Assembly: GCA_022616575.1 (NCBI GenBank)
Contig: JAKEEN010000008.1
Span: 1 to 11,746, forward strand
Direction: 5' to 3'
Origin: Flammeovirgaceae bacterium
Lineage (GTDB): Bacteria > Bacteroidota > Bacteroidia > Cytophagales > Cyclobacteriaceae
DNA length: 11,746 nt
Positions 1 through 6,548 of this stretch are shown in pieces. Within the stretch, counting starts at the first letter, position 1; each line of letters opens with the position of its first letter. The notes beneath the pieces are model-generated. The model worked only from the letters and a program-made list of their open reading frames with translations. It did not search any database and was not told the DNA's origin. A program made the position numbers and the translations under genes.

Positions 1-2
1 CG

Positions 3-812
3 TACACGCAAATGAATCAATTTGTGCACGCCATACCGTACAGTACTGCAAGCTTCCCCACAGATATCTGGATTGCTTCAAATAAGTATGTTAAACCGCA
101 GCAGAGCATTCAATATTCCCTGGGCGTATTTAAAAACCTCCAGGAAAATCTATATGAACTAAGCGTAGAAGGATATTATAAGGAAATGGAAAATCAGGTG
201 CTCTTTAAACAAGGCACAAAGTTAACTACCCAATCAAATATTGAAGACCAGCTCACATTTGGCAAGGGTGAATCGTATGGTATTGAATTTTTTGCGAGAA
301 AAAATACAGGTCGATTGACGGGATGGCTTAGTTATACATGGTCCAAAACAACCCAGACTTTTCCTGAATTGAATTTTGGACAACCTTTTCCATTCACCTA
401 TGATCGAAGGCATAACCTTTCGGTAGTGGGTTCATACAACTTGAATGAACGATGGTCGCTGTCCGCAGATTTTGTATTTAGAACCGGAGGAGCTTATACG
501 TTGCCACCCGGAAGAATTCCGGTAACAGATGGAACTCTCTATGATGGATGGTACTACGATTACACTACCAGGAACAACACACGGCAGCGTTCCTATCATC
601 GGCTTGATATAAGTTTTTCATATAAAAAAGAGAGAACATGGTTTGGACGGAAATATCAAAGTGAGTGGGTGTTTGGTGCCTATAATGTTTACTCGCGCCT
701 GAATCCTTATTTTGTGTACCTGACGGTTGATCCTCAATCGCAACTTCCCAAAGCGAGGGAAGTTTCACTTCTGCCTGTTGTGCCCAGCGTGAGTTATAAT
801 TTTAAATTCTGA
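3..812 (+). CDS. TonB-dependent outer-membrane receptor, C-terminal part (5' end outside window)
   Basis: This is the C-terminal portion of an outer-membrane beta-barrel. The frame is open to the left edge (codon TAC at 3-5), so the ATG at 12 is internal and the true start lies outside the window. The visible 270 residues alternate polar and aromatic positions as barrel strands do, with stretches such as LTGWLSYTWSKTTQ, RRHNLSVVGSYNLNERWSLS and HRLDISFSYKK. The protein ends in SVSYNFKF, with the terminal Phe used for barrel assembly. The plug domain and any carboxypeptidase-regulatory-like N-terminal domain would be upstream. Such receptors import ligands across the outer membrane using TonB energy; the substrate cannot be told from this part. 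A DUF4249 lipoprotein gene follows after 3 nt, which is the usual Bacteroidota pairing and suggests one operon. Confidence 0.88.
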   Translation, partial: YTQMNQFVHAIPYSTASFPTDIWIASNKYVKPQQSIQYSLGVFKNLQENLYELSVEGYYKEMENQVLFKQGTKLTTQSNIEDQLTFGKGESYGIEFFARKNTGRLTGWLSYTWSKTTQTFPELNFGQPFPFTYDRRHNLSVVGSYNLNERWSLSADFVFRTGGAYTLPPGRIPVTDGTLYDGWYYDYTTRNNTRQRSYHRLDISFSYKKERTWFGRKYQSEWVFGAYNVYSRLNPYFVYLTVDPQSQLPKAREVSLLPVVPSVSYNFKF

Positions 813-815
813 ATC

Positions 816-1730
816 ATGGTTTGCTGCAAAAATACATTTTGGGTCGTAGCGATCGCTGCCTCAATAGGTTGTCAGAAAGAGGTTGAGTTGCCCCAGCTTC
901 CTTATGAAAGCCGCGCTATCATTCAGGGAATTGTGGAACCGGATTCTGTGCCGATAGTATTTTTCAATCGAACCGTTCCTTACCTCAGTGGTGAAACGGA
1001 TCCCGGTAAGCTTGTTATCAGAAATGCAGATGTTACCGTGAGTTCTATTGAAGGATCGGATCAATTATTCCTGGATAGTATTTACCTTCCGTTGGACTGT
1101 AAATTTTCGTATTTCTATAGGGGTAGCGTTATCATAAAGAAGGATATGACGTATACCTTACAGATTATCGATGGAAGTAAAATCTATACAGCCTTTACAA
1201 ACACCTCATTAAAACCTGTCACCATTGATCAGGTTTCGTATACTCCGGCTTTCAAAGATTTGTACGGTGAACACGAGGGCGTCATCACCTACTTTGTTGA
1301 TATTCCCAATGAGGATAACTACTATCGGTTTGAGATGACAAGGAAAGCTGATTTATCAACGCGATATGTTGTGGGCAATGGGCGTGATGAACTGGTTCCG
1401 TGCCTTCAGGAAGGGGACACCATTATGTTTAAAGAACTTGGCCGGTCTGTTTATAATGATAAAAATTTACAGGGCCAGCAAATTAAACTGATCATTGAAC
1501 CGGCACTGACCCATCTTGTTAAAGTGACCATCTATGTGCGGATACAAACAATCGATAAGGCTACCTATGAATTTTATGATCAGATTGATGGACAGAAGCT
1601 GGCACAGTACAATCCATTTGTCGAACCTGTTTTTATACAGGGTGGACAGTTTGGCGATGATGCATTTGGATTCTTTGGAAGTATGGTCAGGAGTGATTCT
1701 GTCAGGTTTGAAATGCCATCAGATGATTGA
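816..1730 (+). CDS. DUF4249 family lipoprotein
   Basis: Predicted exported lipoprotein of 304 residues. It starts with a short hydrophobic segment (about residues 7-17) followed by ASIGC, so Cys19 is the likely lipidated residue. The lipobox is relaxed, with Ser at -3 instead of the usual Leu. The mature N-terminus (QKEVELPQLPYESRAIIQG) and the following beta-rich pattern are typical of DUF4249 proteins, a family of unknown biochemical function that Bacteroidota encode next to TonB-dependent receptors. Its ATG lies 3 nt after the receptor stop codon, which supports co-transcription and a shared role at the cell surface, perhaps as an accessory to uptake; that role is inference. Length is within the range I expect for the family. 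The gene ends facing the sugar-kinase gene on the other strand, with only 59 bp between their stops. Confidence 0.82.
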   Translation: MVCCKNTFWVVAIAASIGCQKEVELPQLPYESRAIIQGIVEPDSVPIVFFNRTVPYLSGETDPGKLVIRNADVTVSSIEGSDQLFLDSIYLPLDCKFSYFYRGSVIIKKDMTYTLQIIDGSKIYTAFTNTSLKPVTIDQVSYTPAFKDLYGEHEGVITYFVDIPNEDNYYRFEMTRKADLSTRYVVGNGRDELVPCLQEGDTIMFKELGRSVYNDKNLQGQQIKLIIEPALTHLVKVTIYVRIQTIDKATYEFYDQIDGQKLAQYNPFVEPVFIQGGQFGDDAFGFFGSMVRSDSVRFEMPSDD

Positions 1731-1754
1731 CTTGACTCTTCCCTTAAGTTTAAT

Positions 1755-1784
1755 TCTAAAATCTAAAATCTAAAATCTAAAATC
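1755..1784. repeat. 7-bp tandem repeat (TCTAAAA), about 4.3 copies
   Basis: Four perfect in-phase copies of TCTAAAA (1755-1761, 1762-1768, 1769-1775, 1776-1782) plus a partial TC fill the 59-bp gap between two convergent genes. The array begins 25 nt after the DUF4249 stop and ends 5 nt before the kinase stop. There is no stable hairpin or T-run here, so it is not a classical intrinsic terminator. Its function is unknown. Confidence 0.9.
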
Positions 1785-1789
1785 GTAAA

Positions 1790-2731
1790 TCATTTAAGTG
1801 TGCTCCACACCAAACTACTTGCCCCTAAAATCGGAGCAGCCTGATTTTGTAAACCTGATGGAAGTATTTTTACCTTGCCCCTGAAGACAGGCATCAGGTT
1901 AACTTCCATATGTTTGATGGTAGGTTTGAAGATAAGGTCGCCTGCAAGAGAGAGTCCTCCGAATAAAAAAATTGCCTCCGGATCAGTGTGGGCTACTGTT
2001 TCAGCGAGTTTCGTTCCCAGTATTCTTCCTGTATATTCAAAAGCGGCAAGAGCAACCACATCGCCACGCTGTGCACATTCGGTGATCATTTTTGTATTCA
2101 GGTTTTCAAAACTGATTTGGCGTAACTCACTATTCTCTAAATGGTCGGCTAATAATTTATACACCGTCCTTTTTATACCCGTTGCAGAAACATACGTCTC
2201 TAAGCAGCCACGTTTGCCACAATTACAATAACGACCGGCATAATTAACGGTAGTGTGTCCAAGTTCACCCGCAATACCATGTTTACCATTAACTAATTGT
2301 CCGTTTGATACAATGCCACTCCCGAGTCCGGTACCTAACGTGATCACAATAAAATCTTTCATGCCCTTAGCAGCACCGAAAACCATTTCGCCAACGGCCG
2401 CGGCATTTGCATCGTTGGTAATCACAGCGGGCGCATTAAACTCCTTTTTCAACATTTCCCCGATGGGAAGAATGCCTTTCCATTTCAGGTTGGTAGCATG
2501 TTCGATAGTGCCTTTGTAATAATTACCATTCGCAGCGCCTACCCCTACACCAACTACCTGGTTGCCGCCAAGGTTTTTTTTGATTTCGCTGGAGAGTGAC
2601 TTTATATAAGTCTCAAATTCATCATATCCTGTTGTTGAGATGCTATCATGAAAAAGTACATTTCCTTCACGATCTACAACCCCGTATTTCGTATTGGTAC
2701 CCCCAATGTCAATTCCGATGGTAACGTTCAT
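1790..2731 (-). CDS. ROK family sugar kinase, probable glucokinase
   Basis: Cytoplasmic ATP-dependent hexose kinase of 313 residues, probably making glucose-6-phosphate. The N-terminal phosphate-binding loop reads IDIGGTNTK (residues 7-15). The catalytic Asp is D107 in ITNDANAAAVGE. A second glycine loop, TLGTGLGSG, lies at 131-139. The ROK signature follows: E156-L-G-H159, then CxCGxxGCxE with C169, C171, C176 and E178, where His159 and the cysteines are the expected zinc ligands. Its ATG overlaps the pfkA stop by one base (TAATG on the minus strand), indicating translational coupling. The context, with phosphofructokinase and glucose-6-phosphate isomerase directly upstream in the same direction, favours glucose as substrate. 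ROK kinases also include fructose, mannose and N-acetyl sugar kinases, and sequence motifs alone do not exclude these. Confidence 0.9.
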   Translation of the reverse strand: MNVTIGIDIGGTNTKYGVVDREGNVLFHDSISTTGYDEFETYIKSLSSEIKKNLGGNQVVGVGVGAANGNYYKGTIEHATNLKWKGILPIGEMLKKEFNAPAVITNDANAAAVGEMVFGAAKGMKDFIVITLGTGLGSGIVSNGQLVNGKHGIAGELGHTTVNYAGRYCNCGKRGCLETYVSATGIKRTVYKLLADHLENSELRQISFENLNTKMITECAQRGDVVALAAFEYTGRILGTKLAETVAHTDPEAIFLFGGLSLAGDLIFKPTIKHMEVNLMPVFRGKVKILPSGLQNQAAPILGASSLVWSTLK

Positions 2732-3714
2732 TATATCGAAAGTATTTTCGCGATTCTTAATGATTCACTATCAAGTTCGTGATGTTTTTGCATCACTGCA
2801 TCAAATCCGTTGTACACAATTTTATTATTTCGGATTCCCACCATCACATCGTTTTCTCCTTTCATCAGGCCTTCCACAGCTGCAACCCCCATCTTGCTGG
2901 CAAGCACACGGTCAAAGTAAGTAGGAGAGCCCCCGCGTTGAAGATGCCCCAGAATGGTCACCTTAATATCAAAGTACGATGAATGCTCAGCCACTTTTCT
3001 GGCAAGCTCATCGGCACCACCAATTTTGGAACCCTCTGCAACTACCACCAGGTTCGATTTTTTTTCAGTGGTGCTTCCTTCACCGAGCAACTTCATTAAC
3101 TCATCAAACGAATAATTTTCTTCAGGAACGATAATTGCCCCGGCACCTCCGGCAAGTCCGCTGTTCATGGCGATGTAACCTGAATTCCTTCCCATTACTT
3201 CTACAAAAAACAAGCGGTTATGCGACATGGCAGTATCACGAATCTTATCAATAGCATCAACAGCCGTATTCGTGGCTGTATCATAGCCGATAGTATAATC
3301 CGTTCCGGATAAATCGTTATCAATGGTACCCGGTATGCAAATGGAAGGAACATCAAACTCCTGAAAAAACTTATGCAATCCGGTAAATGTACCATCGCCT
3401 CCGATAGCAATTAGAGAATCAATTCCTTCTTTCTTTAGATTGTTAAATGCCTTTTTTCTTCCTTCAGCCGTTCTGAATTCCTCACTCCTGGCTGACTTCA
3501 GGATGGTACCCCCGCGTTGGATGATGTTTCCCACTGAGCGCGCACCCAGTTTTACAATGTCTCCGTCAATCATGCCTTCGTAACCGCGCATGATGCCGAA
3601 AACATCTTTCTTATAATAACTACCAGCCCTGACTACCGCACGAATAGCGGCATTCATTCCCGGAGCATCGCCTCCGGAAGTAAAGACTCCAATCTTTTTA
3701 ATTTCTGAACTCAT
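2731..3714 (-). CDS. pfkA: ATP-dependent 6-phosphofructokinase
   Basis: Catalyses fructose-6-phosphate + ATP to fructose-1,6-bisphosphate, the committed step of glycolysis, in the cytoplasm. The protein has 327 residues, close to the usual bacterial PfkA length of about 320. Visible motifs are the ATP loop GVFTSGGDAPGMNAAIR (9-25), IGGDGTFTG (104-112), the catalytic segment PGTIDND (128-134, with D132 as the expected base), FVEVMGRNSGYIA, and ILGHLQRGGSP near residue 255. The donor can be read from the motifs: a Gly follows GGD, and PGTIDND has Gly where pyrophosphate-dependent enzymes carry Lys, so ATP is the expected donor. The gene lies 57 bp downstream of pgi with its own promoter-like sequence in that gap, and overlaps the kinase gene behind it by one base. 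Confidence 0.96.
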   Translation of the reverse strand: MSSEIKKIGVFTSGGDAPGMNAAIRAVVRAGSYYKKDVFGIMRGYEGMIDGDIVKLGARSVGNIIQRGGTILKSARSEEFRTAEGRKKAFNNLKKEGIDSLIAIGGDGTFTGLHKFFQEFDVPSICIPGTIDNDLSGTDYTIGYDTATNTAVDAIDKIRDTAMSHNRLFFVEVMGRNSGYIAMNSGLAGGAGAIIVPEENYSFDELMKLLGEGSTTEKKSNLVVVAEGSKIGGADELARKVAEHSSYFDIKVTILGHLQRGGSPTYFDRVLASKMGVAAVEGLMKGENDVMVGIRNNKIVYNGFDAVMQKHHELDSESLRIAKILSI

Positions 3715-3733
3715 TGAAATAGCTAAAACCTGT

Positions 3734-3763
3734 CAAAAATAAGGGATTATTCCGCTTAACAAG
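3734..3763 (-). promoter_or_regulatory. Bacteroidota-type promoter for pfkA
   Basis: On the minus strand, CTTG (3763-3760) is followed after 18 nt by TATTTTTG (3741-3734), a full match to the Bacteroidota -7 consensus TAnnTTTG. It lies wholly within the pgi-pfkA gap and predicts a leader of roughly 14 nt before the ATG. A weak AACAA/TTGTT hairpin (3758-3771) overlaps the -33 region. The assignment is by pattern only; no transcript data were used. Confidence 0.6.
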
Positions 3764-3771
3764 CGATTGTT

Positions 3772-5427
3772 TTAGCCGGTTGGTTTCAAACGTTTGAAGT
3801 AGTTAATAAGTCCGTTTGTGGATGAGTCGTGTGATTGAATATGTTCTGGTGAAGAAAGTTCAGGAAGTATTTTCTTGGCCAGGACTTTTCCTAACTCAAC
3901 GCCCCACTGATCGAAACTAAAGACATTCCAGATCACACCTTGAACAAAAATTTTGTGTTCATACATGGCGATTAAACTTCCAAGCGTGCGTGGGGTAAGG
4001 CTCTTAAACAAGATAGAGTTGCTGGGCCTGTTACCTTCAAATACACGGAATGGAGCATGGAATTTTACCTGATCATCATTCATTCCTGATTTTTTAAGTT
4101 CCTGTTCTACTTCTTCAAGAGTTTTCCCGCGCATTAATGCTTCTGTTTGTGCAAAAAAGTTAGAGAGAAGTTTTGCATGATGATCGCCTATTGGATTGTG
4201 ACTGATTACAGGGGCAATAAAATCACAAGGAATCATTTTCGTTCCCTGGTGAATTAACTGGTAGAAAGCATGCTGACCATTAGTGCCAGGCTCACCCCAA
4301 ATAATCGGACCGGTTTGATAGGTAACAGGTTCCCCATTTCTATCGATCGATTTCCCGTTGCTCTCCATATTGCCCTGCTGAAAATAGGCGGCAAAGCGAT
4401 GCAAGTATTGGTCGTATGGAAGGATAGCTTCTGAGGCCGCACCAAAGAAGTTGTTATACCAAATTCCGAGAAGCGCAAGAATTACTGGGATGTTCTTATC
4501 AAATGCTGAGTTTCTGAAATGTTCGTCCATAGCATGGGCCCCGCTCAACAGTTGCTGAAAATTCTCAAACCCGATAGTACAGGCGATCGAAAGGCCTATG
4601 GATGACCAAAGTGAATAACGTCCGCCAACCCAATCCCAAAACACAAACATATTTTCAGGTGCTATACCAAAGTCAGTAACCGCTTTTTCATTTGTGGAGA
4701 CAGCAACAAAATGTTTTGCCACTAGACCCTGTCCATTTGTTTTTTCAAGAAACCATTGCCGCGCTGTCTCCGCATTAGTCATGGTTTCTTGTGTGGTGAA
4801 TGTTTTTGATGCTATAATAAAGAGTGTTGTTTCAGGGTTCACTCTTTTCAACACCTCTGCGATATGCGTGCCATCTACATTGGAAACGAAGTGTGGGGTA
4901 ATGCCTTTCCAGTAAGGCTTAAGAGCTTCAGTCACCATATTCGGTCCGAGATCGGAGCCGCCTATACCAATGTTTACAATATCGGTTATGCTTTTGCCAG
5001 AATATCCTTTCCATTCACTGCTTAGCAATGAATTTGAGAATACCTTCATTTGATCAAGCACGCGATTTACTTCAGGCATTACATTTTGACCGTCAACTAA
5101 TACAGGTCTGCCGGACTGATTTCTAAGGGCAACATGAAGTACAGCCCGGTTTTCCGTCTGGTTGATTTTACTCCCAAGAAACATCGAGTCAATCGCTGCC
5201 TTGAGTTCAGTGCGTCCGCCCAATTCTACCAATAACCGAATTGTATCTTCGGTAATGATGTTTTTTGAATAATCGAGCAGAATATCTTCAAACTGAATAT
5301 TGAATTTTTCAAAACGTGAAGGATCATGGTCAAACAATTCATGCATATGTGCAGCCTGCATGGTAAGAAAGTGGACTTCTAATTTTTGCCAGGCCTGGGT
5401 ATCAGTGGGATTAATATGAGGAAGCAT
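3772..5427 (-). CDS. pgi: Glucose-6-phosphate isomerase
   Basis: Interconverts glucose-6-phosphate and fructose-6-phosphate in the cytoplasm. The protein has 551 residues, the length of the long bacterial/eukaryotic Pgi class. Recognisable elements in order are [10 protein letters not shown] (153-162), the phosphate-binding SKTFTTQET (207-215), the first family signature [14 protein letters not shown] (265-278, with R270), [10 protein letters not shown] (351-360) with catalytic E355, NGQHAFYQ (383-390) with H386, and the second signature [18 protein letters not shown] (497-514) ending in K514. These residue numbers agree with those I recall for the E. coli enzyme, so there are no internal gaps of note. 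It is the first gene of the pgi-pfkA-kinase block and diverges from the tRNA gene across a 111-bp region. I could not assign its promoter with confidence. Confidence 0.97.
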   Translation of the reverse strand: MLPHINPTDTQAWQKLEVHFLTMQAAHMHELFDHDPSRFEKFNIQFEDILLDYSKNIITEDTIRLLVELGGRTELKAAIDSMFLGSKINQTENRAVLHVALRNQSGRPVLVDGQNVMPEVNRVLDQMKVFSNSLLSSEWKGYSGKSITDIVNIGIGGSDLGPNMVTEALKPYWKGITPHFVSNVDGTHIAEVLKRVNPETTLFIIASKTFTTQETMTNAETARQWFLEKTNGQGLVAKHFVAVSTNEKAVTDFGIAPENMFVFWDWVGGRYSLWSSIGLSIACTIGFENFQQLLSGAHAMDEHFRNSAFDKNIPVILALLGIWYNNFFGAASEAILPYDQYLHRFAAYFQQGNMESNGKSIDRNGEPVTYQTGPIIWGEPGTNGQHAFYQLIHQGTKMIPCDFIAPVISHNPIGDHHAKLLSNFFAQTEALMRGKTLEEVEQELKKSGMNDDQVKFHAPFRVFEGNRPSNSILFKSLTPRTLGSLIAMYEHKIFVQGVIWNVFSFDQWGVELGKVLAKKILPELSSPEHIQSHDSSTNGLINYFKRLKPTG

Positions 5428-5513
5428 GTATTCTGATTTCTATTAAAAGATTGTGCAATTAAAAAAACTAGGTTCGTAATTCAATCAGGTTTTAATATTT
5501 GGAGGCGTATTTG

Positions 5514-5521
5514 TAAGTTTG
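5514..5521 (+). promoter_or_regulatory. -7 box of the tRNA promoter
   Basis: TAAGTTTG is a full match to the Bacteroidota -7 consensus TAnnTTTG and lies 17 nt before the first tRNA base, a suitable distance for a short 5' leader. At the expected -33 position only a poor TTTT (5490-5493) is seen, so the upstream element is weak or absent. Confidence 0.55.
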
Positions 5522-5538
5522 CGGCCTCTTTAGGAGAT

Positions 5539-5612
5539 GGCGCGGTAGCTCAGGTGGTTAGAGCGTTGGATTCATAACCCAAAGGTCGGGGGTTCAACTC
5601 CCCCCCGCGCTA
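5539..5612 (+). tRNA. tRNA-Met (anticodon CAT), probably elongator
   Basis: A complete cloverleaf can be drawn. The acceptor stem pairs 5539-5545 (GGCGCGG) with 5605-5611 (CCGCGCT), including a G-U at the first pair. The D-arm contains AGCTCAGGTGGTTAGA. The anticodon arm is TTGGA-TTCATAA-CCCAA with CAT at 5573-5575, and the T-arm is GGGGG-TTCAACT-CCCCC. The discriminator is A5612; CCA is not encoded (the next bases are CA). The top base pair of the anticodon stem is an A-C mismatch. A paired first acceptor position and the lack of three consecutive G-C pairs in the anticodon stem argue against the initiator. A CAT anticodon could also belong to the lysidine-modified tRNA-Ile, which I cannot exclude. 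A run of six T follows almost at once (5615-5620). Confidence 0.93.
5587..5605 (+). repeat. T-arm direct repeat, left copy (inside the tRNA)
   Basis: The 19 bases CGGGGGTTCAACTCCCCCC form the T-arm of the tRNA gene and recur exactly at 5914-5932. This copy is part of the intact tRNA, followed by its acceptor strand. Confidence 0.95.
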
Positions 5613-5627
5613 CATTTTTTCACTCAT

Positions 5628-5907
5628 TTGGAGTACTCAGTTTATATCCTTTATTCGCCTTCTTTCGATAAAATTTATATAAGGTCAAACGAGTGATCTT
5701 ATTTCACGTTTCCATTCTCATAATCGCTTGGCTACAGGTGGATGGTCTATCAGATTCAGACCATGGATAGTTGTCTACACCGAGACCTTTGAAAAAAGGA
5801 TTGATGCCTTGCAGAGGGAAAAACAACTGAAGGCAGGGAAGGGTAGGGAGTGGATCAGGAAGGCTTTGTCAGAACAATTTAAACAAATGGGATTCATATC
5901 CGCCTAA
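5628..5907 (+). pseudogene. GIY-YIG nuclease, frameshifted remnant
   Basis: Two frames together encode a small GIY-YIG endonuclease of about 92 residues. The first frame starts at TTG 5628 with no ATG available and reads EYSVYILYSPSFDKIYI up to 5681, where VYI stands for the GIY motif. One extra A at 5682 then shifts the frame; uncorrected, it hits TGA at 5694. From 5683 the second frame continues GQTSDLISRFHSHN, then RFRPWIVVYTE and DALQREKQLKAGKGREWIRK, ending GFISA at TAA 5905-5907. The break falls inside the YIG motif (YI|G). The expected catalytic Arg (in SRFHSHN) and Glu (in LQREKQLK) survive, so decay is recent or the shift is a sequence error. Family members are single-domain nucleases of uncertain role, often close to tRNA genes in Bacteroidota as I recall. 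It begins 15 nt after the tRNA discriminator base. Confidence 0.78.
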
Positions 5908-5913
5908 GGCGGA
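5899..5913 (+). repeat. Perfect palindrome around the GIY-YIG stop codon
   Basis: TCCGCC-TAA-GGCGGA forms a 6-bp perfect stem with a 3-nt loop, and the loop is the TAA stop codon of the nuclease frame. It directly abuts the second T-arm copy. No T-run follows, so it is not a standard intrinsic terminator. Confidence 0.85.
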
Positions 5914-5932
5914 CGGGGGTTCAACTCCCCCC
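5914..5932 (+). repeat. T-arm direct repeat, right copy (orphan)
   Basis: This is an exact 19-bp duplicate of the tRNA T-arm, still able to form the GGGGG/CCCCC stem. It is followed by GCAATACG instead of the GCGCTACA of the tRNA, so the acceptor strand has diverged or came from another tRNA. No D-arm or acceptor 5' strand precedes it. A 9-bp match to the anticodon loop (GGATTCATA, 5890-5898) lies upstream but with 5 nt extra spacing, so it may be chance. Confidence 0.9.
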
Positions 5933-5977
5933 GCAATACGAAGGACGGGATTGCAAAACCCCTAGCGCATTTTTATT

Positions 5978-6008
5978 TTTGCCTGATTCAAAAAATGGTA
6001 TTACTTTG
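5978..6008 (+). promoter_or_regulatory. Bacteroidota-type promoter for the START-like gene
   Basis: TTTG (5978-5981), a 19-nt spacer and TTACTTTG (6001-6008) match the -33/-7 pattern with one mismatch in the -7 box. Transcription would begin near 6014, which leaves almost no leader for an ATG at 6017 but about 12 nt for the ATG at 6026, so it favours the second start. Confidence 0.55.
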
Positions 6009-6025
6009 ATAGTCAGATGCAAGTC

Positions 6026-6427
6026 ATGGCAAAGAAAAAATTGTTTACAGCAGATTATGAAGTTCATGCTTCTATTAAGATGCTGTATCCGTACATCCAG
6101 TCAGCCAGTGGGTTAGCCGAATGGTTTGCTGATGATGTGAAAATCAATAATGAGGACAAGGTTTACACATTCATGTGGGACAATGAAGAGCACAAGGCGA
6201 TTCAGTCTGGCCATAGAGTAAATCACTTCGCTCGTTTTGAGTTTTTGCCAGAAAATGACCACGATAAAAAAGACCCATCATATTTTGAGTTGCGCCTGGA
6301 ATTCAATGAACTTACACAATCTGTATTCCTCAAGGTAGAAGACTATTCAGACTTTGATGACCTTAAGGAACTCAATGACCTTTGGGATGGCCTCGTGGAG
6401 AATCTGCGCAAAACTGTTGGAGGATAG
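6026..6427 (+). CDS. START-like (SRPBCC fold) domain protein
   Basis: Small acidic cytoplasmic protein of 133 residues from the preferred start MAKKKLFTADYEV. The pattern, with a beta strand near the N-terminus, then KMLYPYIQSASGLAEWFADDV, a beta-rich middle (YTFMWDN, FARFEFLP, YFELRLEF, SVFLKVEDY) and a C-terminal helix (LNDLWDGLVENLRKTVGG), is that of the START/AHSA1-like helix-grip fold. The GLAEWFADDV signature is familiar from a Bacteroidota family annotated only as START-like. Such folds bind hydrophobic ligands, but no ligand or reaction is known to me for this family. An in-frame ATG at 6017 would add three residues (MQV); the promoter position favours 6026. No partner is evident; the next gene follows after a repeat-bearing gap. 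Confidence 0.8.
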   Translation: MAKKKLFTADYEVHASIKMLYPYIQSASGLAEWFADDVKINNEDKVYTFMWDNEEHKAIQSGHRVNHFARFEFLPENDHDKKDPSYFELRLEFNELTQSVFLKVEDYSDFDDLKELNDLWDGLVENLRKTVGG

Positions 6428-6438
6428 GCCATTCGGCC

Positions 6439-6548
6439 GTTATCAGTTAATCGTTATTAGTTAATAGTGGAAGTGGCCCGAAGCTTTGGGATTGACATGC
6501 TCGTACCCTCTGCTTGTGCCCACGATTAATAACTAATAACGAATTAAT
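6439..6548. repeat. Heptad inverted-arm element A
   Basis: The left arm has four in-phase 7-mers each beginning GTTA (6439, 6446, 6453, 6460). The right arm has TAATAAC twice (6527-6533, 6534-6540) and a degenerate third unit (6541-6547), i.e. the reverse-complement type. The arms share a perfect 12-bp inverted repeat, CGTTATTAGTTA at 6452-6463 against 6530-6541, and GTGG/CCAC continue the pairing inward. The core of about 60 bp is not AT-rich and contains the near-palindrome CCCGAAGCTTTGGG (6477-6490). It starts 11 nt after the START-like stop and reaches the permease promoter region. Confidence 0.75.

Larger units (their letters stand above)
5587..5934 (+). mobile_element. Proposed tRNA-associated GIY-YIG mini-element
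   Basis: The stretch between two identical 19-bp T-arm copies, offset by 327 bp, contains only a broken GIY-YIG nuclease gene and a short palindrome. The arrangement resembles insertion at a tRNA 3' end with duplication of the target or attachment sequence. There is no integrase or transposase, so any movement would have relied on the nuclease plus host repair, or on enzymes acting in trans. The flanking duplication is directly visible; mobility is inference. Confidence 0.4.

Noticed and set aside
1755..1784. CRISPR array
   Set aside because: The unit is 7 bp with no spacers; it is a simple tandem repeat. No CRISPR, insertion sequence or phage gene was seen elsewhere in the window.
1875..2924. 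Open frames on the plus strand opposite the sugar-kinase and pfkA genes
   Set aside because: They lie wholly within clear kinase and pfkA coding sequence on the other strand, and their products show no recognisable family or composition of real proteins.
2731..3714. Pyrophosphate-dependent phosphofructokinase
   Set aside because: The motifs GGDGT and PGTIDND carry Gly at both positions that separate ATP-dependent from PPi-dependent enzymes.
5438..5480. Promoter for pgi on the minus strand
   Set aside because: AATCTTTT and TAGTTTTT resemble the -7 box but neither has a TTTG-like element 18-21 nt upstream, so I could not choose.
5539..5612. Initiator tRNA-fMet
   Set aside because: The first acceptor position is paired (G-U) and the anticodon stem lacks three consecutive G-C pairs, contrary to bacterial initiators.
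6427..6438. GGCC-ATTC-GGCC as a terminator after the START-like gene
   Set aside because: The stem is only 4 bp and no T-run follows; it is probably incidental next to heptad element A.
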